A stretch of DNA of 64,000 nucleotides from Bacteroides luti (GCF_900128905.1 NZ_FQTV01000003.1:124001-188000), one strand, 5' to 3'. Positions 9,048 to 18,200 are shown, numbered from the stretch's first letter. The notes: a model not told the origin generated them from the letters alone. Numbers and translations: made by a program.

Positions 9048-10565
9048 TTATGTAGTATTCACTTTTTCATTATAGAACAGACGGTCTAACTTACCATTTG
9101 AATTCAGCTTTAAACTATCGACCCGGTAGTATTCGGATGGTATCATGTATTTAGGAATCTGTTTTAATACGTTTTTACGAAATAAGACCATATCGAGTTC
9201 GCTCTTTGACTGATAGAACAGAAGGATTTTTCTTCTGTTGTAATCGTAAACAGCGCAACAGTTATCTACCAGCTCACTACTGAGAACAGCTGTCTCAATT
9301 TCGCCCAGTTCGATGCGGTAACCATTGTGCTTGATCTGGGAATCTTTACGCCCCACGTACATGATCTCTCCCCGCTTATTGAGGTAAACAACATCTCCGG
9401 TTCTGTAAATAATCTCCGGGTAATGAGTGTTTAGCGGATTCTGGACGAACGCTTTTTGTGTTTTCTCCCAGTCGTTATAATAGCCTAGTGCCAGCGAGGT
9501 GCCACGTACACAGAGTTCTCCCTGTTCTTCTACAGCGGCTATCCGATTATCGTCGGTAAGGATAAGTATATCACTATTACGGCAGGGAATGCCGATAGGC
9601 AGGGGTTCGTTATCCTCAAAGGTTCTATCAACGAGGTAATAAGTGCAATCTACTGTGATCTCCGTTGGGCCGTACAGGTTGGCATACCGGCAGTGAGGCA
9701 GGTGTTTCCTCCAATAGTTGAGGTGCTTGTTGGGCATAACCTCTCCTGCAAAAAACACATCCTTGAGGTAGAGTGGTTTCTTAGAGGCAAAGATGTCGAA
9801 ATTGGCAACGTTGACCAGTACAAAGGGAACCCAGAACACAAAGGTGATTTTATACTCGTTGAGGAAATCGACCAGCATAGCGGGAAACATAAAGTTCTGC
9901 TCGGGGATAATGACCAATGTGGAGCCGGTGGCATACATGAGGTATATATCGAGCGTTGAATTATCAAAATAGAGCGGTGCCTGGTTACCAATGACCGAGG
10001 TACTGTCTATATGGAACGTATCTATTGCCCAATCGATATAATCGAGTACTCCGCGGTGAGAGATAACAACTCCTTTGGGGGTACCGGTGGATCCTGATGT
10101 GAAGATGGAGTAAACCGGATCGGTATCGATCTGAATGGATTGTGCCTGTTCGCATTTATCATAATCGGCCACTCCTGCAGCAATGACATCTTCGATAACC
10201 AGTATCTTTACACTACAGATAGCAGCGAGTTTTGCATAATGTTCCTTATCTGTTATAATAACAGCAGAATTGAGGACATTGATAATGGAAAGCACTCTGG
10301 AATCGGGTGATTTGGTATCCATAGGGACATAGAAGTTACCGCTGATATTTATACCTGCAAACGCCTGAATAGCTTTACATCCTTTGGGTATATAGACTCC
10401 AACCGGCTTGTTTCTGATACCATGAGACAGAATCTCTGTAGCAAGGATGTGTCCGTTATGATACAATGCCTTAAAGGTGATTTCTTCCGTCGTATCGTTT
10501 ACCGCTATCTTATCGGGATAATGAAGAACTGTTTGCCTTAAATATTCGATAACACTTTTTCTCAT
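9048..10565 (-). CDS. Free-standing amino-acid adenylation enzyme (NRPS A-domain/DltA-like)
   Basis: 505-residue ANL-superfamily enzyme expected to activate an amino acid as its AMP ester and load it on a carrier protein. Core motifs run in order: FTSGSTGTPKGV (about 155-166), NLYGPTEIT (296-304), GELCVRG (349-355), YRTGDVVY (387-394), GRKDSQIKHNGYRIELGE (405-422) and NGKLDR with Lys492. Asp201 in YFDNSTLD matches the residue that binds the alpha-amino group in NRPS A domains, so an alpha-amino acid substrate is likely; I cannot assign which one. There is no carrier or condensation domain. The obvious carrier is the ACP fused to the formyltransferase 20 bases downstream. A Shine-Dalgarno-like GGAG lies just before the ATG. 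Confidence 0.9.
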   Translation of the reverse strand: MRKSVIEYLRQTVLHYPDKIAVNDTTEEITFKALYHNGHILATEILSHGIRNKPVGVYIPKGCKAIQAFAGINISGNFYVPMDTKSPDSRVLSIINVLNSAVIITDKEHYAKLAAICSVKILVIEDVIAAGVADYDKCEQAQSIQIDTDPVYSIFTSGSTGTPKGVVISHRGVLDYIDWAIDTFHIDSTSVIGNQAPLYFDNSTLDIYLMYATGSTLVIIPEQNFMFPAMLVDFLNEYKITFVFWVPFVLVNVANFDIFASKKPLYLKDVFFAGEVMPNKHLNYWRKHLPHCRYANLYGPTEITVDCTYYLVDRTFEDNEPLPIGIPCRNSDILILTDDNRIAAVEEQGELCVRGTSLALGYYNDWEKTQKAFVQNPLNTHYPEIIYRTGDVVYLNKRGEIMYVGRKDSQIKHNGYRIELGEIETAVLSSELVDNCCAVYDYNRRKILLFYQSKSELDMVLFRKNVLKQIPKYMIPSEYYRVDSLKLNSNGKLDRLFYNEKVNTT

Positions 10566-10631
10566 ATCGCTCCGTTTTTTGGTATAAATTAATTATACTT
10601 TATAAACATTTGATAGCGGGTTATGTTCAAT

Positions 10632-11181
10632 ACTCTGTTCTTTTCTCTTGATAGAAAAGAACCAAAAGATCAAGGCTGCACGAATTTTACTAAAATCAGT
10701 GAGCGTGGAGCTAAAGGGGCTGAAACTCGCTTCGCTCAGACAGCACCCCCTTCTTAACGCTCCCCACTCCCAGATTTCTTAACGTAAAATTCATGAGGCC
10801 GGTCCTGCTGGGTTCTGAGCGGGCTGCGATTGTGGACCAATTAGCGTTGCTTCGCTCGCTTGTCACTTCGTGACGGTTTTTCACACGGCTACACACTTTA
10901 AGCCACACCGAGCGATGGCAAAGCCGAGCCCACCCCTAAAGCCGAGCAAAGCAACGGCTACACAATCCACAACGCACCAGCGATGGCGAAGCCGAGCGAC
11001 CAGAAGGACCGGCCTCTTTTTTTTGCGTGAAGAAATTGGGAGGTTTGTAGCGAAAAGAAGGGCTGCTGTTTGAGCGAAGCGAGTTTCAGCACCTTCCGAT
11101 ACAAGCCTCACGATTTTAGCAAAAAAAATGCAGCCTTGATTTTTTGTTTCTTTTTGATCAAGCAAAAAGAAAAGGACAGTT
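10632..11181. repeat. Long non-coding repeat, copy C (about 550 bp)
   Basis: Shorter family member with both ends. Left hairpin: GTTCTTTTCT at 10637-10646 pairing with AGAAAAGAAC at 10653-10662. Right hairpin: TTTCTTTTTG at 11147-11156 pairing with CAAAAAGAAA at 11164-11173. It keeps the TCAAGGCTGCA and CTAAAATC blocks at both ends and the near-identical segment with GAGCGAAGCGAGTTTCAGCA. The right end is followed by TTGCAATAAAGCC, also found after copy D. It lies between the adenylation gene and the second ATPase gene. Confidence 0.82.
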
Positions 11182-11202
11182 GCAATAAAGCCCAAAAAGG
11201 TA

Positions 11203-11278
11203 TTGGAAGTTTTCTCCCGGTAGCATTGGGAGACTTTGCCCGATAATAATGGGAGATTTTATTTGCTACTATTGGGAA
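11203..11278. repeat. Four 8-bp motifs at 22-23-bp spacing upstream of ATPase 2
   Basis: The motif wTTGGGAr (ATTGGAAG, ATTGGGAG, AATGGGAG, ATTGGGAA) starts at 11203, 11225, 11248 and 11271. The spacing of 22-23 bases places the motifs on one face of the helix about two turns apart. The last copy lies between the -33 and -7 boxes of the ATPase promoter, so a bound protein would affect transcription directly. The motif does not resemble the array in front of ATPase 1. Confidence 0.7.
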
Positions 11279-11292
11279 ATAGTATATCTTTG
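11262..11292 (+). promoter_or_regulatory. Promoter of ATPase 2, decides its start codon
   Basis: TTTG at 11262-11265 and TATCTTTG at 11285-11292, 19 bases apart, match the Bacteroidota consensus. Transcription would begin near 11299. This rules out the in-frame upstream ATG at 11249 and supports the ATG at 11315. Confidence 0.78.
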
Positions 11293-11314
11293 TGATTATA
11301 TAAATGACAATGAG

Positions 11315-12520
11315 ATGATTACACAAGAACAAATAGCAGGAGTTATAGATTCTCAATGGGATGTATTTCTTAGAAAAGATACAGGATTGAGACGTGATGC
11401 TTTGAATAAGTTGCCAGTTATAGAAACATACGCAACGATTGTAACCGGCATTAGGAGGTGTGGAAAGAGTACTCTTTTACTGCAATTATTAAAAGAAAGA
11501 TTCAGTAATGCCATCTATCTTAATTTTGAAGACACCCGTTTGGCCGGTTTTGAAATATCGGACTTTGCACGGCTTGGAAATGAAATTATTAAAAGAAAAA
11601 TAAACGTTCTATTTTTTGACGAGATACAAATAGTGAGTGGATGGGAAATGTTTATCCACCAGAAGCTCAATGAAGGATACCAGATATTTATTACCGGATC
11701 GAATGCATCTCTTCTAAGTAAAGAGCTGGGAACGCATCTCACCGGAAGGCATATTTCCTGTGAGTTATTTCCTTTCTCGTACAATGAATTTATATCTTTC
11801 AAAAAGCTTGAAAATAATTCGGACTCATTAAACGACTATCTGGCACATGGAGGAATTCCTGAATATGTTAAAAGTGGGATGGGCGTGATACTTAATAATT
11901 TGATGGATGACATTTTGATTCGTGACATAGCAATCCGTCATTCCATACGCGATGTAAATTCTCTACGTCAGTTGGCAGTTTATCTGATATCTAACATAGG
12001 TAATCTTGTTTCTGCCAATAAACTGGAAGGAATGTATGGAATAAAATCTAGCAGCACTATTCTAGAGTATTTTTCGTATCTGAAAGATTCTTATTTGCTT
12101 GAGTTTATCCCTCAATTCAATTACTCATTAAAAGCACAAGCCAGAAATCCCAAAAAGATTTATGCCATGGACTTGGGATTATTTAATGAAAATTCAACAG
12201 CATTTACAGACAACACCGGACACAAACTTGAAAATGCAGTATTTCTATATCTAAGAAACAAATATCCCGACATCTATTACTTTAAAGATAAAGGAGAATG
12301 CGATTTTATAGCAATGAACAAAGGTAAAGTTCAGGATGTGATACAAGTGTGCTACAAGATTGAAGACACTAATTTTGAAAGAGAATACAACGGACTTGTT
12401 GAAGCCATGAAGTATTTTAATATAAACAAAGGAACAATAGTAACATTCAATCAAAAAGATATTTTTGAAGAAAATGATCTAAAAATCAAAATGATACCAG
12501 CAACAGAATTCCTACAATAA
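11315..12520 (+). CDS. AAA+ ATPase with C-terminal DUF4143 (copy 2)
   Basis: 401 residues from the ATG at 11315, chosen because the promoter covers the longer alternative start. Walker A GIRRCGKST (about 45-53), Walker B VLFFDEIQ (98-105), ITGSNASLLSKELGTHLTGR, and a C-terminal ECDFIAMNKGKVQDVIQVCY that looks like the nuclease-like core of DUF4143 proteins. It shares architecture with the ATPase at 4627-5835 but is far from identical, so the two are not a recent duplication. Repeat copy C lies upstream. The stop codon (12518-12520) falls exactly where homology to the interior of the repeat family (copy D) begins, suggesting that the gene is joined into a broken repeat. Function is unknown. 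Confidence 0.87.
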   Translation: MITQEQIAGVIDSQWDVFLRKDTGLRRDALNKLPVIETYATIVTGIRRCGKSTLLLQLLKERFSNAIYLNFEDTRLAGFEISDFARLGNEIIKRKINVLFFDEIQIVSGWEMFIHQKLNEGYQIFITGSNASLLSKELGTHLTGRHISCELFPFSYNEFISFKKLENNSDSLNDYLAHGGIPEYVKSGMGVILNNLMDDILIRDIAIRHSIRDVNSLRQLAVYLISNIGNLVSANKLEGMYGIKSSSTILEYFSYLKDSYLLEFIPQFNYSLKAQARNPKKIYAMDLGLFNENSTAFTDNTGHKLENAVFLYLRNKYPDIYYFKDKGECDFIAMNKGKVQDVIQVCYKIEDTNFEREYNGLVEAMKYFNINKGTIVTFNQKDIFEENDLKIKMIPATEFLQ

Positions 12521-12823
12521 GCCAAGAAAATGAAGGCGAAGCCAGAAAAAGTACGAAGGCGAAGCCGAGCCCACCCCTAAAGCCGAGCAAAGCAACGGCT
12601 ACACAATCCACAACCCACCAGCGATGGCAAAGCCGAGCGACCAGAAGGACCGGCCTCATTTTTTTTGCGTGAAGAAATTGGGAGGTTTGTAGCGAAAAGA
12701 AGGGGCTGCTGTTTGAGCGAAGCGAGTTTCAGCACCTTCCGCTACAAGCATCACGATTTTAGCAAAAAAAATGCAGCCTTGATTTTTTGTTTCTTTTGCA
12801 TCAAGGCAAAAGAAAAGGACAGT
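12521..12823. repeat. Long non-coding repeat, copy D (right part only, about 303 bp)
   Basis: Homology starts immediately after the ATPase 2 stop with GCCAAGAAAA, the sequence at 4361-4370 inside copy A, and runs to the normal right end (GGACAGT, 12817-12823). The right hairpin TTTCTTTTGC at 12790-12799 pairs with GCAAAAGAAA at 12806-12815. The left end and left interior are absent, so the element is truncated at the ATPase gene. Confidence 0.8.
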
Positions 12824-12883
12824 TGCAATAAAGCCAAAAGAAAAAGCATTTGCTCTAAAACCCCCAAAAAAGAATAAAGCAAA

Positions 12884-12928
12884 AAACCTTAAGCTTTAGT
12901 TTCTTTTGGATCAAAAGAACTAAAGCTT
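12884..12928 (-). terminator. Intrinsic terminator overlapping the upxY stop codon
   Basis: AAGCTTTAGTTTCTTTTG at 12891-12908 pairs with 12912-12928 over 17 base pairs with one bulged T and a 3-base loop. On the minus strand the stem is followed by AAGGTTTTTT. The upxY TAG (12920-12922) lies inside the stem. The core resembles the hairpins at the ends of the long repeats. Confidence 0.75.
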
Positions 12929-13429
12929 CTCCAAACAACTGGCACTAATAGTAGTGAGCGCACATCCCAAACCAGTGAGGCGAACAGCAACTTTGAATTT
13001 ACCTTTTACCTCAACAAGCTCACCTATAAGACCGGTAAGCTCGCCACGGATAATACGTACAGGAGCACCCGGTTCCAGATCGGAGAGGTTGAATTCAACC
13101 TCTTCATCTGACATCTCCACCATTTGGCGAAGGCGCTCTATCTGACTATCGGGAATAACAGCAGGGCGTGATTGCTCACGAACAAAGGCAATGGCACCGT
13201 AGGTCATCAGTACTTTAGAAGCCTCCTCGGGGAGAATACGGACAAAAATATAACCTGTAAGAACAGGCTGCTCTACCTTTTTTAGTCTGTCGTGCCACTT
13301 CCTGGTAACCATCTGAACAGGAAGATAATGCTCGATACCCGACTGCTGAAAACGTTCGCGAACCTTTTTTTCTGCACACGGAGCAGTATAGACAGCAAAC
13401 CATTGAGGGGTATTCTTTTTTATTTCCAT
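12920..13429 (-). CDS. UpxY-like NusG-family transcription antiterminator
   Basis: 169-residue NusG paralogue of the UpxY/LoaP/RfaH type, with an N-terminal NGN domain (PQWFAVYTAPCAEKKVRERF through LTGYIFVRI) and a C-terminal KOW-like segment (GAPVRIIRGELTGLIGELVEV). In Bacteroides, UpxY proteins are encoded first in capsular polysaccharide operons and prevent premature termination of them. Here no UpxZ follows. The gene ends in a strong terminator and is separated from the next minus-strand genes by repeats and a plus-strand ATPase gene. Candidate minus-strand promoter: TACATTTG (13468-13475) with TTTG (13498-13501), spacing 22. No inverted repeats typical of a phase-variable capsule promoter were recognised around it. 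Confidence 0.85.
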   Translation of the reverse strand: MEIKKNTPQWFAVYTAPCAEKKVRERFQQSGIEHYLPVQMVTRKWHDRLKKVEQPVLTGYIFVRILPEEASKVLMTYGAIAFVREQSRPAVIPDSQIERLRQMVEMSDEEVEFNLSDLEPGAPVRIIRGELTGLIGELVEVKGKFKVAVRLTGLGCALTTISASCLEKL

Positions 13430-13601
13430 AAATTACAGTTTTCAGATATTTCCATTCAATTATTTTGCAAATGTAAGAAGTTTTAGACATTCCCAATCAA
13501 AATATACACTATTTTGAGCAAAATTTATACCGCGGGTCTCGATAATAATCATTAATTTTGGTCCCATTATTTTAAAATTACTAATTATTAAATCATTTAT
13601 C

Positions 13602-14987
13602 ATGAGTACATTTCAGAATGTGAATGAAAAAATGACCCGTTACAGATGGGTTATTTGTTCCTTACTATTCTTTGCTACGACCATTAACTACATGGATCGT
13701 AACGTAATTGCTTTTCTAAAAGAATTTTTCTGCTCACCAGTGGCAGAGGGTGGTTTTGGTTGGAGTAACTCTGACTTCTCTTATGTTACTGCATTCTTTA
13801 CTGCCGCTTATGCTGGCTTCACTGTTTTCTCCGGTGTTGTTATTGACAAGATCGGCGCTAAGATGGGATTGGCTCTCTCTTTAATTGTGTGGTCATTAAG
13901 TGGTATCGCTAATGCTTTTGTAGGAAAGACTGTAGCTTTGCACGTAGCAATCAGAAGTGTATTCGGACTTGGTGAAGCCGGTAACTTCCCTGCATCTATC
14001 AAGACTGTAACAGAATGGTTCCCAAAACGTGAACGTTCTTTGGCAACCGGTATCTTTAACAGTGGTTCTAACGTAGGTGCTATGATTTCTGCACTGTTTG
14101 TTCCATGGTGTTTGGTTTACTTCGGTCCGGCTCTTGGATGGAAGATGGCGTTCATCCTGACAGGTGGTATTGGTTTTGTTTGGTTGTTCTTCTGGTTTGC
14201 TTTATTCAAATCACAGAAGAAGTTACTTGAAGCAGGTACAATTAACCAAAGCGAATATGACTATATTCATATTGACGATGCTGAGCTTACTCCTGAACAG
14301 GTTGAAAATGCAAAGAATGGCATTAAGGAAAAAGTATCCTGGAGTAAGATGTTGAGATACCCACAAACATGGTCTTTCTTCTTCGGTAAATTCATGACCG
14401 ACGGTATCTGGTGGTTCTTGTTGTTCTGGTTGCCTGACTACCTGAAAAAACAATTCCACATGACAACTCAGGAAGTAATGTGGCCTACATTCATTGTATT
14501 CGGTATCGCTATTATTGGTAGTGTATTTGGTGGTAGTATTCCAATGTTCTTTATGAACAAGGGTATGAATGCTTATAAAGCTCGTATGACTTCCATGTTC
14601 CTTATCGCTCTTTGCCCTGTTACTTTATTATTGACTCAATACTTCGGTAATGTAGAACATTTTGGTACTGCAGCTATGTATATGGCAACAGGTGTTATCT
14701 GTCTTGCAGGTGCTGCTCACCAGGCTTGGTCTGCTAACCTGTTTACAACTGTTTCTGATATGTTCCCTAAAAAAGCTATCGCTTCAGTAACCGGTATCGG
14801 TGGTTTGGCTGGTGGTATCGGTGGTGTATTGGTTCAGCTGTTTGCTGGATTTATCACTGACTTGTATGCTGCTACTCCAACTGTAGCTTACGGAATTATG
14901 TTTGGTGTATGTGCATTTGCTTATCTTATTGCATGGGTTATCATGAAAACTCTTGTTCCTCAATACAAGATTATCACTGATCTATAA
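13602..14987 (+). CDS. MFS hexuronate transporter (ExuT-like)
   Basis: 461-residue, about 12-segment major facilitator protein of the anion:cation symporter family. The N-terminus has YRWVICSLLFFATTINYMDR, whose NYMDR signature is typical of ExuT/GudP transporters, followed by GLGEAGNFPASIKTVTEWFP. This family imports hexuronates such as galacturonate or glucuronate with protons through the inner membrane. It is a single-gene unit, with no uronate catabolic gene next to it. A TAATTTTG box (13553-13560) is the likely -7 element, without a clear TTTG upstream. A strong hairpin follows at 15021-15059. The substrate is inferred from family resemblance only. Confidence 0.85.
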   Translation: MSTFQNVNEKMTRYRWVICSLLFFATTINYMDRNVIAFLKEFFCSPVAEGGFGWSNSDFSYVTAFFTAAYAGFTVFSGVVIDKIGAKMGLALSLIVWSLSGIANAFVGKTVALHVAIRSVFGLGEAGNFPASIKTVTEWFPKRERSLATGIFNSGSNVGAMISALFVPWCLVYFGPALGWKMAFILTGGIGFVWLFFWFALFKSQKKLLEAGTINQSEYDYIHIDDAELTPEQVENAKNGIKEKVSWSKMLRYPQTWSFFFGKFMTDGIWWFLLFWLPDYLKKQFHMTTQEVMWPTFIVFGIAIIGSVFGGSIPMFFMNKGMNAYKARMTSMFLIALCPVTLLLTQYFGNVEHFGTAAMYMATGVICLAGAAHQAWSANLFTTVSDMFPKKAIASVTGIGGLAGGIGGVLVQLFAGFITDLYAATPTVAYGIMFGVCAFAYLIAWVIMKTLVPQYKIITDL

Positions 14988-15020
14988 TAGATGAAAAGAT
15001 AAAAAATACATTAATAAATG

Positions 15021-15064
15021 AGGAAAGGGTGCCCGGTCGTTGACTGAGCACCCTTTCCTTATTT
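15021..15064 (+). terminator. Terminator of the ExuT-like gene
   Basis: AGGAAAGGGTGC (15021-15032) pairs perfectly with GCACCCTTTCCT (15048-15059) and is followed by TTATTT. A second, weaker dyad with one mismatch lies at about 15090-15122. Confidence 0.8.
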
Positions 15065-15132
15065 AAAAAGAAAGACATAGTATTGAATCAAAAAAGGCCG
15101 CCTTTATGGGGCGACCTTTTTCTTTAGATCTT

Positions 15133-15159
15133 AAAAAAAAGGGAAGTCTCACGACTTCC
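15133..15159 (-). terminator. Minus-strand terminator downstream of the Dna2-like gene
   Basis: GGAAGT (15142-15147) pairs with ACTTCC (15154-15159). Read on the minus strand, the stem runs into a T8 tract at 15133-15140. Confidence 0.7.
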
Positions 15160-15200
15160 ACAATTCTTCTAACCTTAAATCTAAATCTCTATGAAAAAAA
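15133..15200 (-). ncRNA. Candidate small RNA (promoter-terminator unit)
   Basis: A minus-strand TATCTTTG box at 15208-15215 lies just beyond the helicase stop and about 70 bases before the terminator at 15133-15159. A transcript of roughly 65-70 nt would result. There is no good TTTG at the -33 position and no coding frame of note. It is offered only as a candidate; the box could be chance. Confidence 0.3.
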
Positions 15201-15238
15201 CGTAGTGCAAAGATAAGCCTTTTTTTCAGTTGAGCATG

Positions 15239-18200
15239 TTAATGAAAGGTAGGAAGTATTAATTTAATCAAAGCTTTATATATTTTATTAAGTTTTAATA
15301 ATTCGGGGACCCCAATTAAATACATTTGCTTACGAGCTCGCGTTAATGCCACATTGAGTTTACGATCAATTTCTACCCCGTCTTCCTCGGTTATATTACT
15401 TAGGAACTGAAGTTGCCATGGATAGTTAACACTGAAAGAGTAGATGATAACATCTCGCTCACTGCCCTGAAAGCGTTCTACAGTATCCACCAGTATATTA
15501 TTGAGTACAGGAATATTCCGAAGAGCAAGCTCTTTCTTTATCATGGCTATCTGACTGCGATAAGGAGTTATGATACCCAGTGAACGCACTGCATCGAACT
15601 TATCAGGGCGACGGTTGTAGACTTGCACGGCAATTTCGGCAGCCAAGCGGGCCTCGAAGATATTGCATTTGTCGGACCCTCCACCGGTATGCGGTTGAGA
15701 AGGAATGAATTGTACCCGGTCACCATAAGGGGAATCTGTTTCCAGCTGGTGGGGCAAACCTACGGGTTCTAACTTACCTCCGTAGAAAGCTTTATTGGGG
15801 AATAGTGCTACGGCAGGGTTCATTCGTCCCTGCTTACAGAGCATATCGACTACCCGATTTTCCGGATCGTGCGCATAATAACGGTAGAGGCGTTCGAAAA
15901 GGGAGTCTTTGAGATTAGTGACTCCTACTGAAACAAGATCTTCTGAAGCAATTCTTGACTGATCACTACTCTGCATTACAACTGCAGGAAGTTGTTTATG
16001 ATCGCCGATGAGGATAAACCGGCCAACGGCATTCTCCCCTGCCCTGTCTTTAGCACAAAGAATGCCCAGCAGTTGAGGTTCGAGTATCTGGGTAGCCTCA
16101 TCTACAATAGCCACATCGAACTTCTTGAGACGGAAAAGGTCGGGCTTATTGGATATGGAGGCAACGGTACCCACGATTACACGACATTGAGATATACGTT
16201 CGCTGACTTCCGAACGACGATTGCAGGAGGCCAGCACGTTCTCGATAAGATGAGGGCGGAAACGTTCTTCGCATGAGAGTTCACTGCCCACACGGATATA
16301 ATCGATTTCCGGATTGATGGATGAAATGGATTTGCAAATCTCGTCTACTGCTCTATTGGTATAAGCAAGCAGTAAGATATGCGTATGAGGTTGCTTATGA
16401 AAGGCAGTAACCATCTGCTTCAACGCCCAGGAAGTTTTCCCGGTACCAGGAGGTCCCACAAGCAGGAAGAAATCTTTGGCAGCAAGGGCTTTCAGTGTGA
16501 TACGTGCAAAATCGTTTGTAGCCTGAGCAATCTGTTCATCGAAAGAGGTCTCGAACTGCGGTTTCCGCTGAGCCAGCAGCAGGTCGCGACGACCTTTATT
16601 AGCCTCAGCAAAAAGGGTTAGCGATTGGAACATGCTTTTAAAGGATGTATCCATACTGTCGTGTTCCACCGCATAAAGACTCTTCTGAGGAAGTACGGAA
16701 GGATTTTGTTGCGAAGCACGGATACGCACCGCAATCTCTTCTGAGTTGATAGCAGCGATACTCCCTTTAAATACCATTTTATTGGTAGCTACATCTTCTG
16801 TTTTATTTCGTTCATAGAAAAGCACCACATCTCCTACCCTGAAGTTTGGAAGGAATTCCTCCTCGTATCGGGGAATAGTAAACGTAACTGTGGCTTTATG
16901 TGCATCGGCTGCACGATTTTCCTTAATAGTAAGATCATAAAGAATCTCTCCAGCTTCCCGTTTCTCCTCGAGAGTAGCCAACCAGAGGGAAGCAGCTCCC
17001 GCACGACCGTCATATTCCATCTCGCCCGATTTGGAAATGTATTGCTCCTTGACAATGAAGTTATAGAGCGTAAGGTAATAGCTTTGTTCCAGTTGGGAGA
17101 GTGCATTGAAGTGATTGCCAAAAGCAGAGATAGAGGGAGCCAGATAGCGTTCCCAGAACATGCCACGCAAGTGGTATTCGTTGAGTACGGAAGGGGTAAT
17201 TTCACTCAGTACTTCGAACGTATATGCAGAACTGTTTTGCAACTGAACTGCATGTTCACCAGCCACAATGAGGTTGCGCAGGTTAATAGCCCGGCGAACC
17301 AATGCCCATGACGGACGAGCCGGGTAAAGCAACGGATAACGCGTATAGAGCAGATAGGGATGCACCTTGCGGTGGTTGATACCCATACTATATTCCAGCA
17401 CTGCCAGGTAAAGAAGCATCTGCACCTTGTGGTTCTCTTTGGGTTCGATTTTTCCTTTGATGATATATTCGTCGGCCTTACCCGATTTCATTTCTATAAA
17501 GCTACTCATATCCCTCTGCATATAGTCGAGACGTCCCTGCAGACCAAGAGCCTCGCACACATACGAAGGTTCCAGTACGGCATCTTCCTTATTCAGATGA
17601 TATCCCGGAGCAAGGAAGGTATCAGTTACGACCTCTTTTATATGCTCAAAATGAGTTTTGCAGTCGTTAAAGAACTCGAACTCCAGCTTTGGATCGAGCA
17701 GATCTTCACAGGAAGCCAGCTCTATGGGATAGGTGCGGAATGCTTTGCGCATGCACTCTATATAATCTACTTCTCCATCGGCATGAATCCACTCGTCCAG
17801 AAAAAGATTGGCTATATTACCAAGCAATAGCGGGCGGGTGTTGGACATAGGTTGTAAACGTCCGAGTATATAATTGGCCGGATGATGACCGTAATCTTTG
17901 AAACATTCGGCCAGGGTACTGATATCAATCATATAATCCGGTTCGAGTACAATCATGGAAGGAATGAGGATTCCCTCTCCATCTACCGTGACATCGAGCA
18001 GATTGAGTTGTGCACAATTCCAGAGCTGAGCGATGGTTTCATTGAACTCTTCATTCTTACCGGCAACTGCATAGCGCACTTTCAGCGGTTCGTCCACCGT
18101 TCTGTCTGCCGGGATAACGTACAGATAAGTATCATCGGCTGACTGAAAACAAACCCTTATCCGGCGAATAGTTTCGCTACGGGGAGCAGTGACAGGAACA

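Noticed and set aside
11249..11314. Longer N-terminal start for ATPase 2
   Set aside because: The promoter boxes at 11262-11292 lie within this stretch, so it would not be in the transcript.
3924..12823. Invertible capsule promoter segments formed by the inverted ends of the repeats
   Set aside because: No invertase gene or recognisable promoter lies between the ends of any copy. The ends are hairpin-rich and imperfect, unlike recombinase sites.
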